DNA of 64,000 bases from Marinobacter halodurans (lineage in GTDB: Bacteria > Pseudomonadota > Gammaproteobacteria > Pseudomonadales > Oleiphilaceae): NCBI RefSeq assembly GCF_004327985.1, contig NZ_SJDL01000020.1, forward strand, positions 30,226 through 94,225. Reading direction: 5' to 3'. The position numbers were made by a program, and so were the translations under genes. Position 1 is the first letter of the stretch, and every line of letters starts with the position of its first letter. This document shows, in pieces, positions 38,133 through 48,069 of the stretch. The notes beneath the pieces are model-generated. The model was not told the DNA's origin and made no database searches. It saw nothing but the letters and a program-made list of their open reading frames with translations.

Positions 38133-39710
38133 ATGGTTCAAAATATTCATGACCACCGCATTCTGATCCTGGATTTTGGTTCCCAGTACACCCAGCTGAT
38201 TGCCCGCCGCGTCCGTGAGATCGGTGTCTACTGTGAAATCCGCCCGTTCGACATCACGCCGGAAGAGCTGGACGAGTTCCGTCCCAGGGGCATCATCCTG
38301 GCCGGTGGTCCCGAGTCGGTGACCGAGCTGGGTGGTCCGCGTGCGCCAGAGGGACTGTTCGATCGTGATCTGCCCATCCTGGGTATTTGCTACGGCATGC
38401 AGACCATGGCCGAGCAACTGGGTGGCCGTGTCGCCAGCTCCGAGAAACGTGAATTCGGCTATGCCCAGGTGAAGGTGCGGGCTGACGGTCCGCTGCTCAA
38501 GGACATCACCGATCATCTGACGGAGCAGGGCGAGTCGTTGCTGGATGTCTGGATGAGCCACGGCGACAAGGTCGTCGTCATGCCTGAAGGATTCGAGCTG
38601 TTGGCGTCCACCGAAAGCGCACCGATCGCCGCCATGCAGGACGTTGACCGCAAGCTCTACGGCGTGCAGTTCCACCCGGAAGTGACCCACACCCTGCAGG
38701 GCAAGCGCATCCTGGAGCACTTCGTGCTGAACATCTGTGACTGCGAGGCGCTGTGGACGCCGGCGCAGATCGTTGATGACGCCGTTCGCCAGATCCGGGA
38801 GCAGGTGGGTTCCGAGAAGGTGCTGCTGGGCCTGTCCGGTGGCGTGGACTCATCGGTCACCGCAGCGCTGCTGCACAAGGCGATCGGCGACCAACTGACC
38901 TGCGTGTTCGTGGACAACGGCCTGCTGCGCCTGCACGAGGGCGACCAGGTGATGGACATGTTCTCGCGCAACATGGGCGTGAAGGTGATCCGCTCCGACT
39001 CCGAGGACCTGTTCCTGTCCAAGCTCAAGGGCGTCACCGATCCCGAGCAGAAGCGCAAGGTCATCGGCAACACCTTCATTGACGTGTTCGACGACGAGGC
39101 CGCGCGCATCAAGGACGTCAACTGGCTGGCCCAGGGGACCATCTACCCGGATGTCATCGAGTCGGCGGCCTCCAAGACCGGTAAGGCCCACGTCATCAAA
39201 TCCCACCACAATGTGGGCGGTCTGCCGGAGACCATGAAACTCAAGCTGGTCGAGCCGCTGCGGGAACTGTTCAAGGACGAGGTGCGGCGGATCGGTCTGG
39301 AGCTGGGCCTGCCCTACGACATGCTCTACCGCCACCCATTCCCGGGACCGGGCCTGGGCGTGCGTATCCTGGGCGAGGTGAAGAAGGAATACGCCGAGAT
39401 CCTGCGCCGCGCCGATGCCATCTTCCTGGAAGAGCTGCATCGAGCGGACCTCTACCACAAGGTGAGCCAGGCGTTTGCCGTGTTCCTGCCGGTCAAGTCG
39501 GTGGGTGTGGTCGGCGATGCGCGGCGTTACGAGTATGTCATCGCGGTCCGCGCCGTTGAAACCGTGGACTTCATGACCGCACGCTGGGCGCGCCTGCCTT
39601 ATGAGGTGCTGGAGACGGTGTCCAACCGGATCATCAACGAAATTTCCGGCGTGTCGCGGGTGACCTACGACATTTCCTCAAAACCGCCGGCGACGATCGA
39701 GTGGGAGTGA
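38133..39710 (+). CDS. guaA: GMP synthase (glutamine-hydrolysing)
   Basis: 525 residues. N-terminal class I glutamine amidotransferase ([15 protein letters not shown] with nucleophile Cys; FHPEVTHT with His/Glu), PP-loop ATP pyrophosphatase [10 protein letters not shown], and C-terminal dimer domain [16 protein letters not shown]. Converts XMP to GMP. ATTGAGGATTTC precedes ATG 38133. The accessory block begins right after it. Confidence 0.97.
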   Translation: MVQNIHDHRILILDFGSQYTQLIARRVREIGVYCEIRPFDITPEELDEFRPRGIILAGGPESVTELGGPRAPEGLFDRDLPILGICYGMQTMAEQLGGRVASSEKREFGYAQVKVRADGPLLKDITDHLTEQGESLLDVWMSHGDKVVVMPEGFELLASTESAPIAAMQDVDRKLYGVQFHPEVTHTLQGKRILEHFVLNICDCEALWTPAQIVDDAVRQIREQVGSEKVLLGLSGGVDSSVTAALLHKAIGDQLTCVFVDNGLLRLHEGDQVMDMFSRNMGVKVIRSDSEDLFLSKLKGVTDPEQKRKVIGNTFIDVFDDEAARIKDVNWLAQGTIYPDVIESAASKTGKAHVIKSHHNVGGLPETMKLKLVEPLRELFKDEVRRIGLELGLPYDMLYRHPFPGPGLGVRILGEVKKEYAEILRRADAIFLEELHRADLYHKVSQAFAVFLPVKSVGVVGDARRYEYVIAVRAVETVDFMTARWARLPYEVLETVSNRIINEISGVSRVTYDISSKPPATIEWE

Positions 39711-40123
39711 TTGCCGGGCGTCTGGCGTTTTGGCTGGAGTTTGGTTATTTAGCCGTCAAGCCATAGGCTTCGGGAAACGCCGTATCGCAAGGACCCGGGT
39801 CGTGCCGCGCGGGTGCCCGTCAGGATGAACATAAGGGAGCAGGATGCTCCCGTCTATCCGCCCGACCGGCCCGGGTAAACTCCTCCCTATCTCTATCGGA
39901 CTCTCCCTGTAATGCCCGGCCTTGACCTCCTGGCTGGGTAAAGATCGCGCCCGGATACCGGTTCGCCTGGCGCGGCTCACCGCGCCAGTGTTCGGCCGGA
40001 TTCGTCAGTAAGACCAGCCGCATCGACTGAGGCAGATGGGTTGGGCCGCCTATGGACTCCGGTTTGGTGGGGCGGTATTCCAACCAGCGGGGCATGCTGT
40101 CCGGGCAGCACGTGCGAGGCCCG
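39711..40123. other. 413-base gene-poor interval after guaA
   Basis: Two overlapping minus-strand frames (39756-39980 and 39820-40167) are open but have atypical Arg/Pro-rich composition, no ribosome binding site and no family likeness. They may be the remains of one frameshifted gene or chance. No terminator was recognised after guaA. It marks the left edge of the accessory block. Confidence 0.4.
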
Positions 40124-41026
40124 CTAAAACGGTAGATCCTGCCACTCTCCACTGGAAAAATAGTCATCCAAATGGTCGATCAGATGCCGTACCGCAGGCG
40201 ATAGGTGTTTGCGTGAAGGGTACAGTGCATAGATGTCCATGACCTTGGGTTGCCATTGCGGCAACACCTGCACCAGTGCGCCCCGCTCGAGCGCGCTGTT
40301 GGCCAGATAGGTAGGCTGAAGGCTGACTCCCATGCCGTGAATCGCGGCGTTCAGCAACACCATGGCTTCGTTGGACTTAAGCTGGCAATTCACTTCTATC
40401 GATTCATGGCGCTGATCGCGACGCAAATTCCAGACATGGTGCTCGAAGTTCTCATGCCCCAGGCATTGATGCGCCGCCAGGTCGGCCGGCTCCTCCAGCT
40501 TCGGCGCGGAATCCAGGTAAGCCTGAGAGGCCACCAATACGGAATCGCACTTCGCGATCGGACGTCCAATCAACGAAGGATCGGGACTCGGTGTGATGCG
40601 AATGGCGAGATCAATACGCTCGGCAATCAAATCGACAGTCCTGTCCTGGACGTCTATGTCGATGTCGACCCGCGGATGTCTGTCCATAAAAGACTTCACG
40701 GCCGGGATAAGCTGTGCAAAGCCAAACGAGAGGCTCGCCGTCACGCGGATCCTGCCTGAAAGCTCACTGTGCACCATGAGCTGGTTTTTCAAGCCCTGTG
40801 CCTGTTCGACCCACGCCTGTACCTCCTGCAAACACCGTTCGCCTGCCGATGTCAGCGACACCTTGCGTGTCGTGCGGTTGAGTAAACGCACGTTCAGCCA
40901 GTTTTCCATAGCTTCCACATGACGGGTCACCATCGGCCGGGACATCTCCAGGCGTTTGGCGGTCGCGGTAAAGCTCTGGGTACTGGCGACGTCGATGAAC
41001 ACTGTGGCGGCAGTCAATCTATCCAT
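40124..41026 (-). CDS. LysR-family transcriptional regulator
   Basis: 300 residues. N-terminal winged HTH (FIDVASTQSFTATAKRLEMSRPMVTRHV) and a type 2 periplasmic-binding effector domain. ATG 41026 (MDRLTAATVF) is chosen; the frame is open for 11 more codons. It diverges from the DsbA-like gene at 41225. The 198 bases between contain two direct ATGCAC repeats (near 41031 and 41051) in AT-rich DNA, a possible binding site. It probably controls the divergent four-gene set. Confidence 0.9.
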   Translation of the reverse strand: MDRLTAATVFIDVASTQSFTATAKRLEMSRPMVTRHVEAMENWLNVRLLNRTTRKVSLTSAGERCLQEVQAWVEQAQGLKNQLMVHSELSGRIRVTASLSFGFAQLIPAVKSFMDRHPRVDIDIDVQDRTVDLIAERIDLAIRITPSPDPSLIGRPIAKCDSVLVASQAYLDSAPKLEEPADLAAHQCLGHENFEHHVWNLRRDQRHESIEVNCQLKSNEAMVLLNAAIHGMGVSLQPTYLANSALERGALVQVLPQWQPKVMDIYALYPSRKHLSPAVRHLIDHLDDYFSSGEWQDLPF

Positions 41027-41224
41027 AATATGCACGAATAATGAAATAAAGATGCACATTATTAGTTGTATATCCGATCAAGTTCAATCCCTAAACTAAA
41101 CCCCACGTTATGACCAGTCCCGCACCCTGGACGCACCAGGCGGGGAAACGAATAGCAACTGACCGGAGGCCGGGTATGCCGATGCGGCAGCTCAGCGGCG
41201 CAAGGTTCTCGTGGGAGAGGTGGA

Positions 41225-41923
41225 ATGGTGAACGTCCATTATATTTTCGATCCGATGTGCGGGTGGTGCTATGGCGCCAGCTCGTTGATCGATCAACTTC
41301 GCCAGATGGAAGGCATCGACCTTCAGCTGCATCCGGGCGGCATGCTAAAACCAACACCGATAGGCGTGGATTTTCGTCAACACATCCTGGCGTCGGATAA
41401 ACGCATTGCAGAGCAAACAGGACAAACATTCGGTGAGCGCTATCTGGAGAAAGTCGCCAGCGGTGAAGCGTTGGTGCTGGATTCCTACATGACGGCCCAG
41501 GCCATCATAGCCACCGAGCGCCTGGGCCGCGGCGGGTTCGACATGCTCCGGAAAATCCAGGACGCCCATTACCAGCACGGATTGCCGGTATCTGAACCGG
41601 ACGTTCTGGCCGCGCTGGCGCGGCAGCTCAACATAGAGCCGCAGGCATGGGGGAGGGCAATGCAAACCGCCGAAGCAGACCTGGCAACGGAGATACAGCG
41701 CACCCATGAACTGATGCGCCAGTTTGGTCTGGGTGGCTTCCCTTCCATGGTCTTCGAGGCGGACGGCCGGCGACATACCGTGGCCATCAGTCGGTTTTAC
41801 GGCCGCCCCAATGAATGGAAGGCGTACTGGAGGAAGGTGCTGGAATCGCAGTTCATCCAGACCACGGCGCATAATCAGGGCCGGTCCATGTCAGAGCCCC
41901 GGCATGACCCGGTGAAGAGTTGA
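41225..41923 (+). CDS. DsbA-family thioredoxin-fold protein (CGWC)
   Basis: 232 residues. DPMCGWCYGASSLI near the N-terminus is the active-site motif of cytoplasmic DsbA-like / FrnE-type proteins; the helical insert and the cis-proline region GLGGFPSMVF follow. No signal peptide, so it acts in the cytoplasm, as a disulfide oxidoreductase or isomerase or GST-kappa-like enzyme. GAGAGGTGG precedes ATG 41225. First gene of the set divergent from a LysR regulator. Confidence 0.87.
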   Translation: MVNVHYIFDPMCGWCYGASSLIDQLRQMEGIDLQLHPGGMLKPTPIGVDFRQHILASDKRIAEQTGQTFGERYLEKVASGEALVLDSYMTAQAIIATERLGRGGFDMLRKIQDAHYQHGLPVSEPDVLAALARQLNIEPQAWGRAMQTAEADLATEIQRTHELMRQFGLGGFPSMVFEADGRRHTVAISRFYGRPNEWKAYWRKVLESQFIQTTAHNQGRSMSEPRHDPVKS

Positions 41924-42009
41924 CCTCGGCCATAGGGCGGTGCTGACGAACTGATCGCGGGTCTGCGCATCGCATGACATTGTCAAACAGCAACCGACGG
42001 AGAAAACCC

Positions 42010-42333
42010 ATGACTGATACCGCATTTCCCGCAACCGGCCATATCTACAAGGCCGATTATGGCGACCCCGTCTTTCGTGTCGCTTTCGACACCGATGGCA
42101 AGACATTGCGATGGGCGCCATTCGCCGCCGAGGATTTCGAAGCGGCCGCCACCACCGAAACCTATCAGGCGACCTACGTCCGTCCCGGCGTTTTCATGGT
42201 GACCTGGCAGGAGGCGGACGGCATCACCGTGGCCCATGTCGAGGATTTCGAGAACGACACTGTCCACGCCGCCATCACGCTTGCGGACCACACGTTCCTC
42301 ACCCTTACCGGGAGCTGGACCCGTCTGGGCTGA
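42010..42333 (+). CDS. MoaF-like small protein
   Basis: 107 residues. Single calycin-like domain resembling the MoaF family: FPATGHIYKADYGD start, YVRPGVFMVTWQEADG and LTGSWTRLG end. MoaF is named from a molybdopterin cluster, but isolated homologues have no proven role. GGAG precedes ATG 42010. Second in the LysR-divergent set. Confidence 0.75.
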   Translation: MTDTAFPATGHIYKADYGDPVFRVAFDTDGKTLRWAPFAAEDFEAAATTETYQATYVRPGVFMVTWQEADGITVAHVEDFENDTVHAAITLADHTFLTLTGSWTRLG

Positions 42334-42372
42334 TTCTTTGTTCCACATCGACGACGAAGCCAGGAGGCATTC

Positions 42373-43263
42373 ATGTATACCAGAAGAGACGTCATAAAGA
42401 CGATGCTGGCCGCCGGTGCCGCCGCGCTCGCGCCGCTGCCCGCTTTTGCAAAGTCATCGCTGTCGTGGGCGCATTTCCCGACCGATGACAGGGGCTTCTT
42501 CCGCGCGCCGGTACTCCTCAAGGGGGCTGCCGAGGCCGTCCTGATTGGCGGTGGTTTTACGCTCTCTGACGGTAGAGCCCTCGCCGACGCGATCAAAGCA
42601 ACCGGGCTGAAGCTCACAACGGTTTATGTTGGCGTCAATGACCCCGACTACTATTTCAGTCTCGCTCCCGTGAAAGCCGCGTTTCCGGACGCTCGCGTGA
42701 TTGCAGCGCCCGACACCGTCGCCGCGATTCAGGGCAATGTCGCCGGCAAGATCAAGGCCTGGGGGCCGAAGCTGGGCGACAATGGTCCGCAATCGGTCGA
42801 CGACGTGGTGATACCGGAACCTTCTGAAACGACATCGCTGACGGTCGATGGCAAGGCCGTGGACATCGTCACCATCGAAGACATGCACGATCGCCGTTAC
42901 CTCTGGGTGCCCTCGCTCGAAGCGGTTTTTGGCGGCGTCCTGGTCTACGGTGGCCTGCACCCCTGGATTGCCGATGTCCCCAAACCAGAGGATCGTGCCG
43001 CCTGGGTCCGCGCCCTGGATGGCATTATTGCGCGCAATCCGAAAATCGTCGTGCCCGGCCACATGAAGCCGGAATGGCCAACCGACCTCTCCGGTGCCCG
43101 TTTCACTCGCGACTATCTTGTCGCCTACGAACAGGCGTTCGCCAAGGCCAAAAACAGCGCCGAACTCATCGCGGCAATGAAAAAGCGCTATCCGGATGCC
43201 GGCCTGGAGGTCGCCCTCGAGATTGGCGCCAAGGTCGCCAAAGGCGAAATGGAGTGGGGCTGA
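42373..43263 (+). CDS. exported MBL-fold protein with degraded metal site
   Basis: 296 residues. The start TRRDVIKTMLAAGAAALAP looks like a signal peptide, possibly Tat (RRD rather than RRxFLK). The fold follows metallo-beta-lactamase hydrolases, but HxHxDH is replaced by VNDPDYYF, and the later GD is GG (VYGGLHPW). PGHM keeps the last His. Most metal ligands are therefore missing, so a classic hydrolase is doubtful. CAGGAGG precedes ATG 42373. Third in the set. Confidence 0.8.
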   Translation: MYTRRDVIKTMLAAGAAALAPLPAFAKSSLSWAHFPTDDRGFFRAPVLLKGAAEAVLIGGGFTLSDGRALADAIKATGLKLTTVYVGVNDPDYYFSLAPVKAAFPDARVIAAPDTVAAIQGNVAGKIKAWGPKLGDNGPQSVDDVVIPEPSETTSLTVDGKAVDIVTIEDMHDRRYLWVPSLEAVFGGVLVYGGLHPWIADVPKPEDRAAWVRALDGIIARNPKIVVPGHMKPEWPTDLSGARFTRDYLVAYEQAFAKAKNSAELIAAMKKRYPDAGLEVALEIGAKVAKGEMEWG

Positions 43264-43357
43264 GCCTGGCGCTCAAGGACCGGCTTTCCCTAACCGTATT
43301 TCATGTGAATCAAGGGCCGTCTCTTTCGACCCCTATCTCAACCTGGAGGAATCCATC

Positions 43358-43969
43358 ATGGCACATATCGCACTCATCGGCGCATCCGGCAATGTCGGCC
43401 AGCGCCTGCTTAACGAACTGGTCTCCCGCAAACACCGTGTCACCGCCATCGCCCGCAATCCCGATAACATTCCTGTGGTGCAGGGTGTAACGGCCGTACG
43501 AGGCGACGTCAACGATGCGGCCGCACTCGCCGCGGTACTGAAGGGCCACGACGCCGTGATCAGTTCAGTGCGCTTCCTGGACAGCGAACCACAGGTACTG
43601 ATCGACGCCGTTCGCGCCTCCGGCGTGAAGCGCTATCTGGTCGTCGGTGGTGCCGCCAGCCTGCTCGTCGCTTCCGGTCAGCGGCTACTCGACCAGCCGG
43701 AGTTCCCGGTCGAATACAAGGCGGAGGCAACGGCCGGCACGGTGTTCCTGGACGCCCTGAAAGCCGTTGACGACCTCGACTGGACCTTCCTGTCGCCTTC
43801 GGCCCTGTTCGTGCCGGGTGAGCGCACCGGCGCGTTCCGTCTGGGTAAGGACGAACTGCTGGTCGGCGAAAACGGCAGCAGTATCTCCTATGAAGACTTT
43901 GCCGTCGCCATGGTCGACGAAATCGAACGGCCGGCACATGTGCAGCAGCGTTTTACCGTCGGGTACTGA
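43358..43969 (+). CDS. NAD(P)-binding atypical SDR protein
   Basis: 203 residues. Rossmann start MAHIALIGASGNVGQRLL (GxxGxxG) and KRYLVVGGAASLL match the NAD(P)H-binding/NmrA-like YwnB-type proteins (PF13460). Likely an NAD(P)H oxidoreductase or redox sensor. GGAGGA precedes ATG 43358. Last gene of the set; gaps before it are below 100 bases, so co-transcription is likely. Confidence 0.87.
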   Translation: MAHIALIGASGNVGQRLLNELVSRKHRVTAIARNPDNIPVVQGVTAVRGDVNDAAALAAVLKGHDAVISSVRFLDSEPQVLIDAVRASGVKRYLVVGGAASLLVASGQRLLDQPEFPVEYKAEATAGTVFLDALKAVDDLDWTFLSPSALFVPGERTGAFRLGKDELLVGENGSSISYEDFAVAMVDEIERPAHVQQRFTVGY

Positions 43970-44154
43970 TGACGCTGATCGGCGTGGGGGACTGCCGAGC
44001 CCCACGCCTTCGGATCGTACCGCTATCACTACCGGATCAGGCTGAGACCGTTGACGTGGGCTCAATCCGATCCACTGCAGACATCTATCGATACGCCATG
44101 GTCTCAAGCCCCTCATCGCCTTTCTGGCCGAATTGACGCAAAAAGGAGTCGCCT

Positions 44155-45573
44155 TCAGATTTCAGGGAGTTGTGGCTCACTCTCACCGGTTGTCACTGTG
44201 GCGACCTGATGTTTACGCGGCATGCAGGCCGCCACAATGATCGAGAGTATCATCGCGAGAGCGGATAGAAGCAGCGCAGATTGCAGGCCTTCGGTGACGC
44301 TTGCCGCGCTTCCGGCAACGAGCGAGCCGAAGACGCCGACACCGATGACGCCGCCGATCTGTCGTGCGGCGTTCAAGACCCCCGAGGCGATGCCGACCCG
44401 GCCGTGATCGACCCCGGCCAGCATGATGATGTTAATAGGCGGAACGACCAGCGCGGCTCCGCAGCCAATCAGCAGCAACCGGGGAACGAGGGTGCCGTAT
44501 GGTGTCGTGGCGGAAATGTCGGCGAGCCACAGGAAGCCGGTTACGGCCATCGAGAGTCCGAACAGGATCAGCATTTTTGGCCCAAGGCGCGCCGACAGCC
44601 GGCCGGCGAGGAGATTGACGACGGTGATTACACCGGTCATCGGCAGGAAGGCCAGGCCGGTTTGCAAAGGGGAATAGCCCTTGACGACCTGGAAAAACAG
44701 GCTGACGGCGAACATCAGGCCGTAGAAGGCGAAATTGATCGCCATGCCGATGAAGGACGGTGCCGCCACCGCGGGTGTTCGCATCAGCCCAAGTGGCAGC
44801 ATGGGATCCGGATGGCGCGCCTCGAAGAGCAGGAAGCCCGCACCGCAGGCAGCAAAAACCGCGAATCCGAACAGCACCAGGGGCGCTCCCCATCCAAGGC
44901 GGCCGGCCTCGATAAATCCAGCGGTGAGGCTAGCGAGGGCCATAACCGCAAGCAGTTGTCCCAGAGGATCCAGGCTGCGTGCGGCGGGGCGAGTACCACG
45001 CGGGGCATGGGCCAGCGTGAGACAGACGCCGATCAGGCCGAGTGGCAGATTGATCAGGAAGATGCTTTCCCAGCCGAAGGCGTTAATCAGCATGCCTCCG
45101 ACTAGCGGGCCGGCGCCGAGGGCAGCGCTGGCGATCCCGGCCCAGGTACCGATAGCCCGGGCGCGGGCTGCCGTGTCGGGGAAGCTCATGGTGATGAGCG
45201 AGAAGGAGGCGGGGACGCAAAGCGCTGCCGCCAGTCCCTGGCCGATGCGGGCGGCAACCAGGCTTTCGACGGATCCGGAAAGCGCGCATCCGACCGAGGC
45301 GAGGGTGAAGAGCCCAAGTCCCGCCGCATAGACTGGACGTGGACCGAGCCGATCACCCAGCGCGCCGGTCGACAACAGCAGGCTCGCGAAGACGAGTGTA
45401 TAGGCGCTCAAGACCCATTGCAGCCCGGTGACATCCGTCTGGAAGGCTTCTCGAACGCGTTCGAGTGCGACGTTCACGACGGAGACATCCAGGGAGATGA
45501 CAGCAAAGCCGAGGCTGGCGGCGACAAGAGTCAAATGGGCGGGGCTGAATTTCGGCAGGGCGGGGGTTGTCAT
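44155..45573 (-). CDS. DHA2-type MFS drug exporter
   Basis: 472 residues and about 14 membrane segments. LDVSVVNVALERV in the first segment is the DHA2 (EmrB/QacA) motif D1; GALGDRLGPRPVYAAGL is motif A. A proton-driven exporter of lipophilic compounds. It is last in a minus-strand series NTF2-like, SDR, exporter; a 168-base gap with a hairpin separates it from the SDR gene, so its expression may be uncoupled. Confidence 0.9.
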   Translation of the reverse strand: MTTPALPKFSPAHLTLVAASLGFAVISLDVSVVNVALERVREAFQTDVTGLQWVLSAYTLVFASLLLSTGALGDRLGPRPVYAAGLGLFTLASVGCALSGSVESLVAARIGQGLAAALCVPASFSLITMSFPDTAARARAIGTWAGIASAALGAGPLVGGMLINAFGWESIFLINLPLGLIGVCLTLAHAPRGTRPAARSLDPLGQLLAVMALASLTAGFIEAGRLGWGAPLVLFGFAVFAACGAGFLLFEARHPDPMLPLGLMRTPAVAAPSFIGMAINFAFYGLMFAVSLFFQVVKGYSPLQTGLAFLPMTGVITVVNLLAGRLSARLGPKMLILFGLSMAVTGFLWLADISATTPYGTLVPRLLLIGCGAALVVPPINIIMLAGVDHGRVGIASGVLNAARQIGGVIGVGVFGSLVAGSAASVTEGLQSALLLSALAMILSIIVAACMPRKHQVATVTTGESEPQLPEI

Positions 45574-45619
45574 GGGTATGCTTCTCCATGAAGGGGAATG
45601 CTGTGAAATGGAAGGCAGT

Positions 45620-45683
45620 CCACCCTGTCAGCTCCCAGTCCACCTGTGGACTCAGGTTGACCGGAAATATCTCGATAGGGTGG
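45620..45683 (-). promoter_or_regulatory. nested hairpins ahead of the exporter gene
   Basis: Perfect AGTCCAC/GTGGACT hairpin with a two-base loop (45637-45652) lies inside a longer pairing CCACCCT (45620-45626) with AGGGTGG (45677-45683). It lies 47-110 bases before the exporter ATG. It may be an attenuator or the end of the NTF2-SDR transcript; no T run is present. Confidence 0.4.
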
Positions 45684-45741
45684 AGCCGGGTGAGTCGGCT
45701 AGCAATTAACATGTGGCCTTCGCAATGGTCCGCCACGCTGT

Positions 45742-46398
45742 TCACCATTCGATAGGTTTACGGTCACGGAAAAAGCCGCCCGTCGGGCCTTTGTGGTCCA
45801 ATGTGGCGAGCCAGATTGCTGTGTCCGCGCCTTCTTCGGGGGAGCGACTGGCGCCCTTGCCGCCCATGCGGGTGCGTACCCAGCCCGGGCACATTGCATT
45901 GACCTTGACGGTATCGGGCAGGGTCCGGGATGTGGCCACCGTCAGGGCGTTCAGCGCTGCCTTGGCGACGCCGTAGGCCCCCGGTCCGGCCACGCCTTCC
46001 GAGAATGCCCCCCAGCCGGAAGAGACATTGACCACCCGGCCAAACCCTTGCGCGACCATGTGAGGGATCAGGTGGTGCATCAGCAGGTATGGCCCCTGGA
46101 CCATCACGGCCATGGATGCCTCGAATTCCTGCGGGTCATCCAGAATGCGGCCGGATCCGAGGACGCCGGCATTGTTAACGAGGATATCCACCCTCCCGGC
46201 CTGTTCCACAGCGCGTGTAATACTGACGGGGTCGGCCACATCCAATTGCAGGGCAGTGGCGCCCACCCGACGGGCGATGGCTTCTCCAGCCTCCAGGTTG
46301 CGGGCCCCCAGCAGAACCTCATGTCCCTCCTCGACAAGTCCCTTGGCGATGGCCAGACCAATACCACGGTTGGCTCCGGTGACGAGTGTGCGTTTCAT
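45742..46398 (-). CDS. short-chain dehydrogenase/reductase
   Basis: 218 residues. Classical [11 protein letters not shown] cofactor loop, NNAG, catalytic Ser in VNVSSGWG and YGVAK. NADP(H) preference is suggested by ARN after beta-2. Reduces a carbonyl compound in the cytoplasm. ATG 46398 follows GGAG. It is 11 bases behind the NTF2-like gene, a typical operon spacing. Confidence 0.92.
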   Translation of the reverse strand: MKRTLVTGANRGIGLAIAKGLVEEGHEVLLGARNLEAGEAIARRVGATALQLDVADPVSITRAVEQAGRVDILVNNAGVLGSGRILDDPQEFEASMAVMVQGPYLLMHHLIPHMVAQGFGRVVNVSSGWGAFSEGVAGPGAYGVAKAALNALTVATSRTLPDTVKVNAMCPGWVRTRMGGKGASRSPEEGADTAIWLATLDHKGPTGGFFRDRKPIEW

Positions 46399-46409
46399 GG
46401 GGAGACTCC

Positions 46410-46850
46410 TTATGCGGCTCGTGTCTGGGCCAGAACGGGTAGCTCGGCGTTCCCGGCGATGAACTTGACGTTGAAGGTATTCGAGGAATGCAGCCAGCCA
46501 TTCTCGTTTACCAGTGTCAGTTCATAGTCCCCGTATACGGTCCATGTCTCGCCACCCTCAGCGCCCGCGATCCGATGTGTTGCTATGACGGTGACGTGTA
46601 CGGTGGCGGTGTTTTCCTTGACTTCGATGGCCAGCGGGCCGAGTTGATGATGGGTGGCGTCAAATCCGGGGAGTATGGCCTTCCAGCTGGCCAGGATATC
46701 GGCCGGATCGAGGTCGGCACCTGGGTCTCCGCCGAAGCTGGAGTAATCGAGATGGAACGGGTTCGTCATCAGGGCCTGTGCGGCGTCCCAGTCGCTGGCA
46801 TCCACTGCGGCAAAGAAATGTTGAACGGCGTTAACGATGTCTTGAGTCAT
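46410..46850 (-). CDS. NTF2-like / SnoaL-type protein
   Basis: 146 residues. Cone-shaped alpha+beta fold of the nuclear transport factor 2 superfamily: [22 protein letters not shown] start, then [11 protein letters not shown] and [15 protein letters not shown]. Members include small isomerases and stress proteins; this one has no assignable activity. It is first of the unit divergent from the LysR gene at 46980. Confidence 0.82.
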   Translation of the reverse strand: MTQDIVNAVQHFFAAVDASDWDAAQALMTNPFHLDYSSFGGDPGADLDPADILASWKAILPGFDATHHQLGPLAIEVKENTATVHVTVIATHRIAGAEGGETWTVYGDYELTLVNENGWLHSSNTFNVKFIAGNAELPVLAQTRAA

Positions 46851-46979
46851 GGGTGGTCCTCCTGGATCAGCCTTGCGGTGATGAGGAGAATGGTAAGTCC
46901 ATGGCTATTTTGAGATAATACCCGGAATTTCCACTTTTTTAATGTATGGTATCGAATAATGACTCGGTGAGGAGTCACT

Positions 46980-47879
46980 ATGCGCCTGCCCCTTGCCATG
47001 CTCGAGATCTTCACGGCCATTGCTCGCCAGGGAAGCCTGCGCGCCGCCGCCGATGCGCTTGGTCTCAAGCCTTCTACCGTCAGCCATCAGTTGAAATCGC
47101 TCGAGGATCAGCTCGGCACTGCACTGTTCATCCGCACCACCAGATCCATCAGCCTGACCGAAGCGGGGCGGGCCCTGATGCGCGGCGCCGGACCTGCCTT
47201 CGAGCAGTTGTCCGAGGCGGTCGACAGTGCCCGTACCACCGGGCACGAGGCGCGAGGCAGTCTGAAGCTTGCGATGCCTGAATTCGTTTATCACCTCGTT
47301 GTCGGGCCTGCGCTGGCTTCCTTCCGTGCGGCCTATCCCGAGATTGAGGTTGAGCTTTCCCTGACCGATGCGTTGGCGGATATCCTGGATGAGGGGCTGC
47401 ATGGGGGCTTCCGGTTGGGAGACCGGGTTGCACAGGATATGGTGGCGGTGCGTATGACTTCCCCTCTGGTTCTGACTGTAGTGGCCAGCCCAAGCTACCT
47501 GTCAGCCCGCGGGACTCCGACGACCCCGCGAGACCTGCTGAGTCATGACTGTATTCTTTATCGGTACCATTCCTCGGGGCGCATCGCCCTCTGGTCCTTC
47601 CATGGAGAAGAGGGCGATATCACCGTAGACGTACGGGGAAATCTCACCACCAACTCCCTGCCCGTCCTGGTCGACCAGGCAAAACAGGGGGCCGGCCTGA
47701 TCTATACGTTCCGCGACTATGTCGAGGAAGAGATCGCGGTCGGGGCGTTGGTTCCAATCCTTGAGGACCATGCGCCTGAAGTCCCGGGTGTCTTTCTCTA
47801 TTTCCCCCGCGAATACCGATCCATGATGCCTCTGCGACTGTTCCTGGATCACCTCAGGCAATATGATTTAGGGGGGTGA
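46980..47879 (+). CDS. LysR-family transcriptional regulator
   Basis: 299 residues. HTH LRAAADALGLKPSTVSHQLKSLEDQLG and effector-binding domain. TGAGGAG precedes ATG 46980. It is divergent from the NTF2-SDR-exporter unit with 129 AT-rich bases between, the usual layout for a LysR regulator and its target. Confidence 0.92.
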   Translation: MRLPLAMLEIFTAIARQGSLRAAADALGLKPSTVSHQLKSLEDQLGTALFIRTTRSISLTEAGRALMRGAGPAFEQLSEAVDSARTTGHEARGSLKLAMPEFVYHLVVGPALASFRAAYPEIEVELSLTDALADILDEGLHGGFRLGDRVAQDMVAVRMTSPLVLTVVASPSYLSARGTPTTPRDLLSHDCILYRYHSSGRIALWSFHGEEGDITVDVRGNLTTNSLPVLVDQAKQGAGLIYTFRDYVEEEIAVGALVPILEDHAPEVPGVFLYFPREYRSMMPLRLFLDHLRQYDLGG

Positions 47880-48069
47880 CACCCCTTCCTCCAGGGTGAA
47901 ACGGCGGGAAAACACATCCAGGCAGAGACAAACAGCTCCTGAAAATGGTATTTTTCATGGCGATAGACAACCTTATAACCCTAACCTGCTGAAAATAAAT
48001 GGATTGTTGTGGCAGTCCATCGTTAGGGCGGTAAAAGGGCAGCGGCGGGTCGCCGGAGAACTTAACGGG

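Noticed and set aside
39756..40167. Minus-strand frames after guaA as real genes
   Set aside because: Two overlapping frames with no ribosome binding site, unusual composition and no recognisable family; kept only as a possible remnant.
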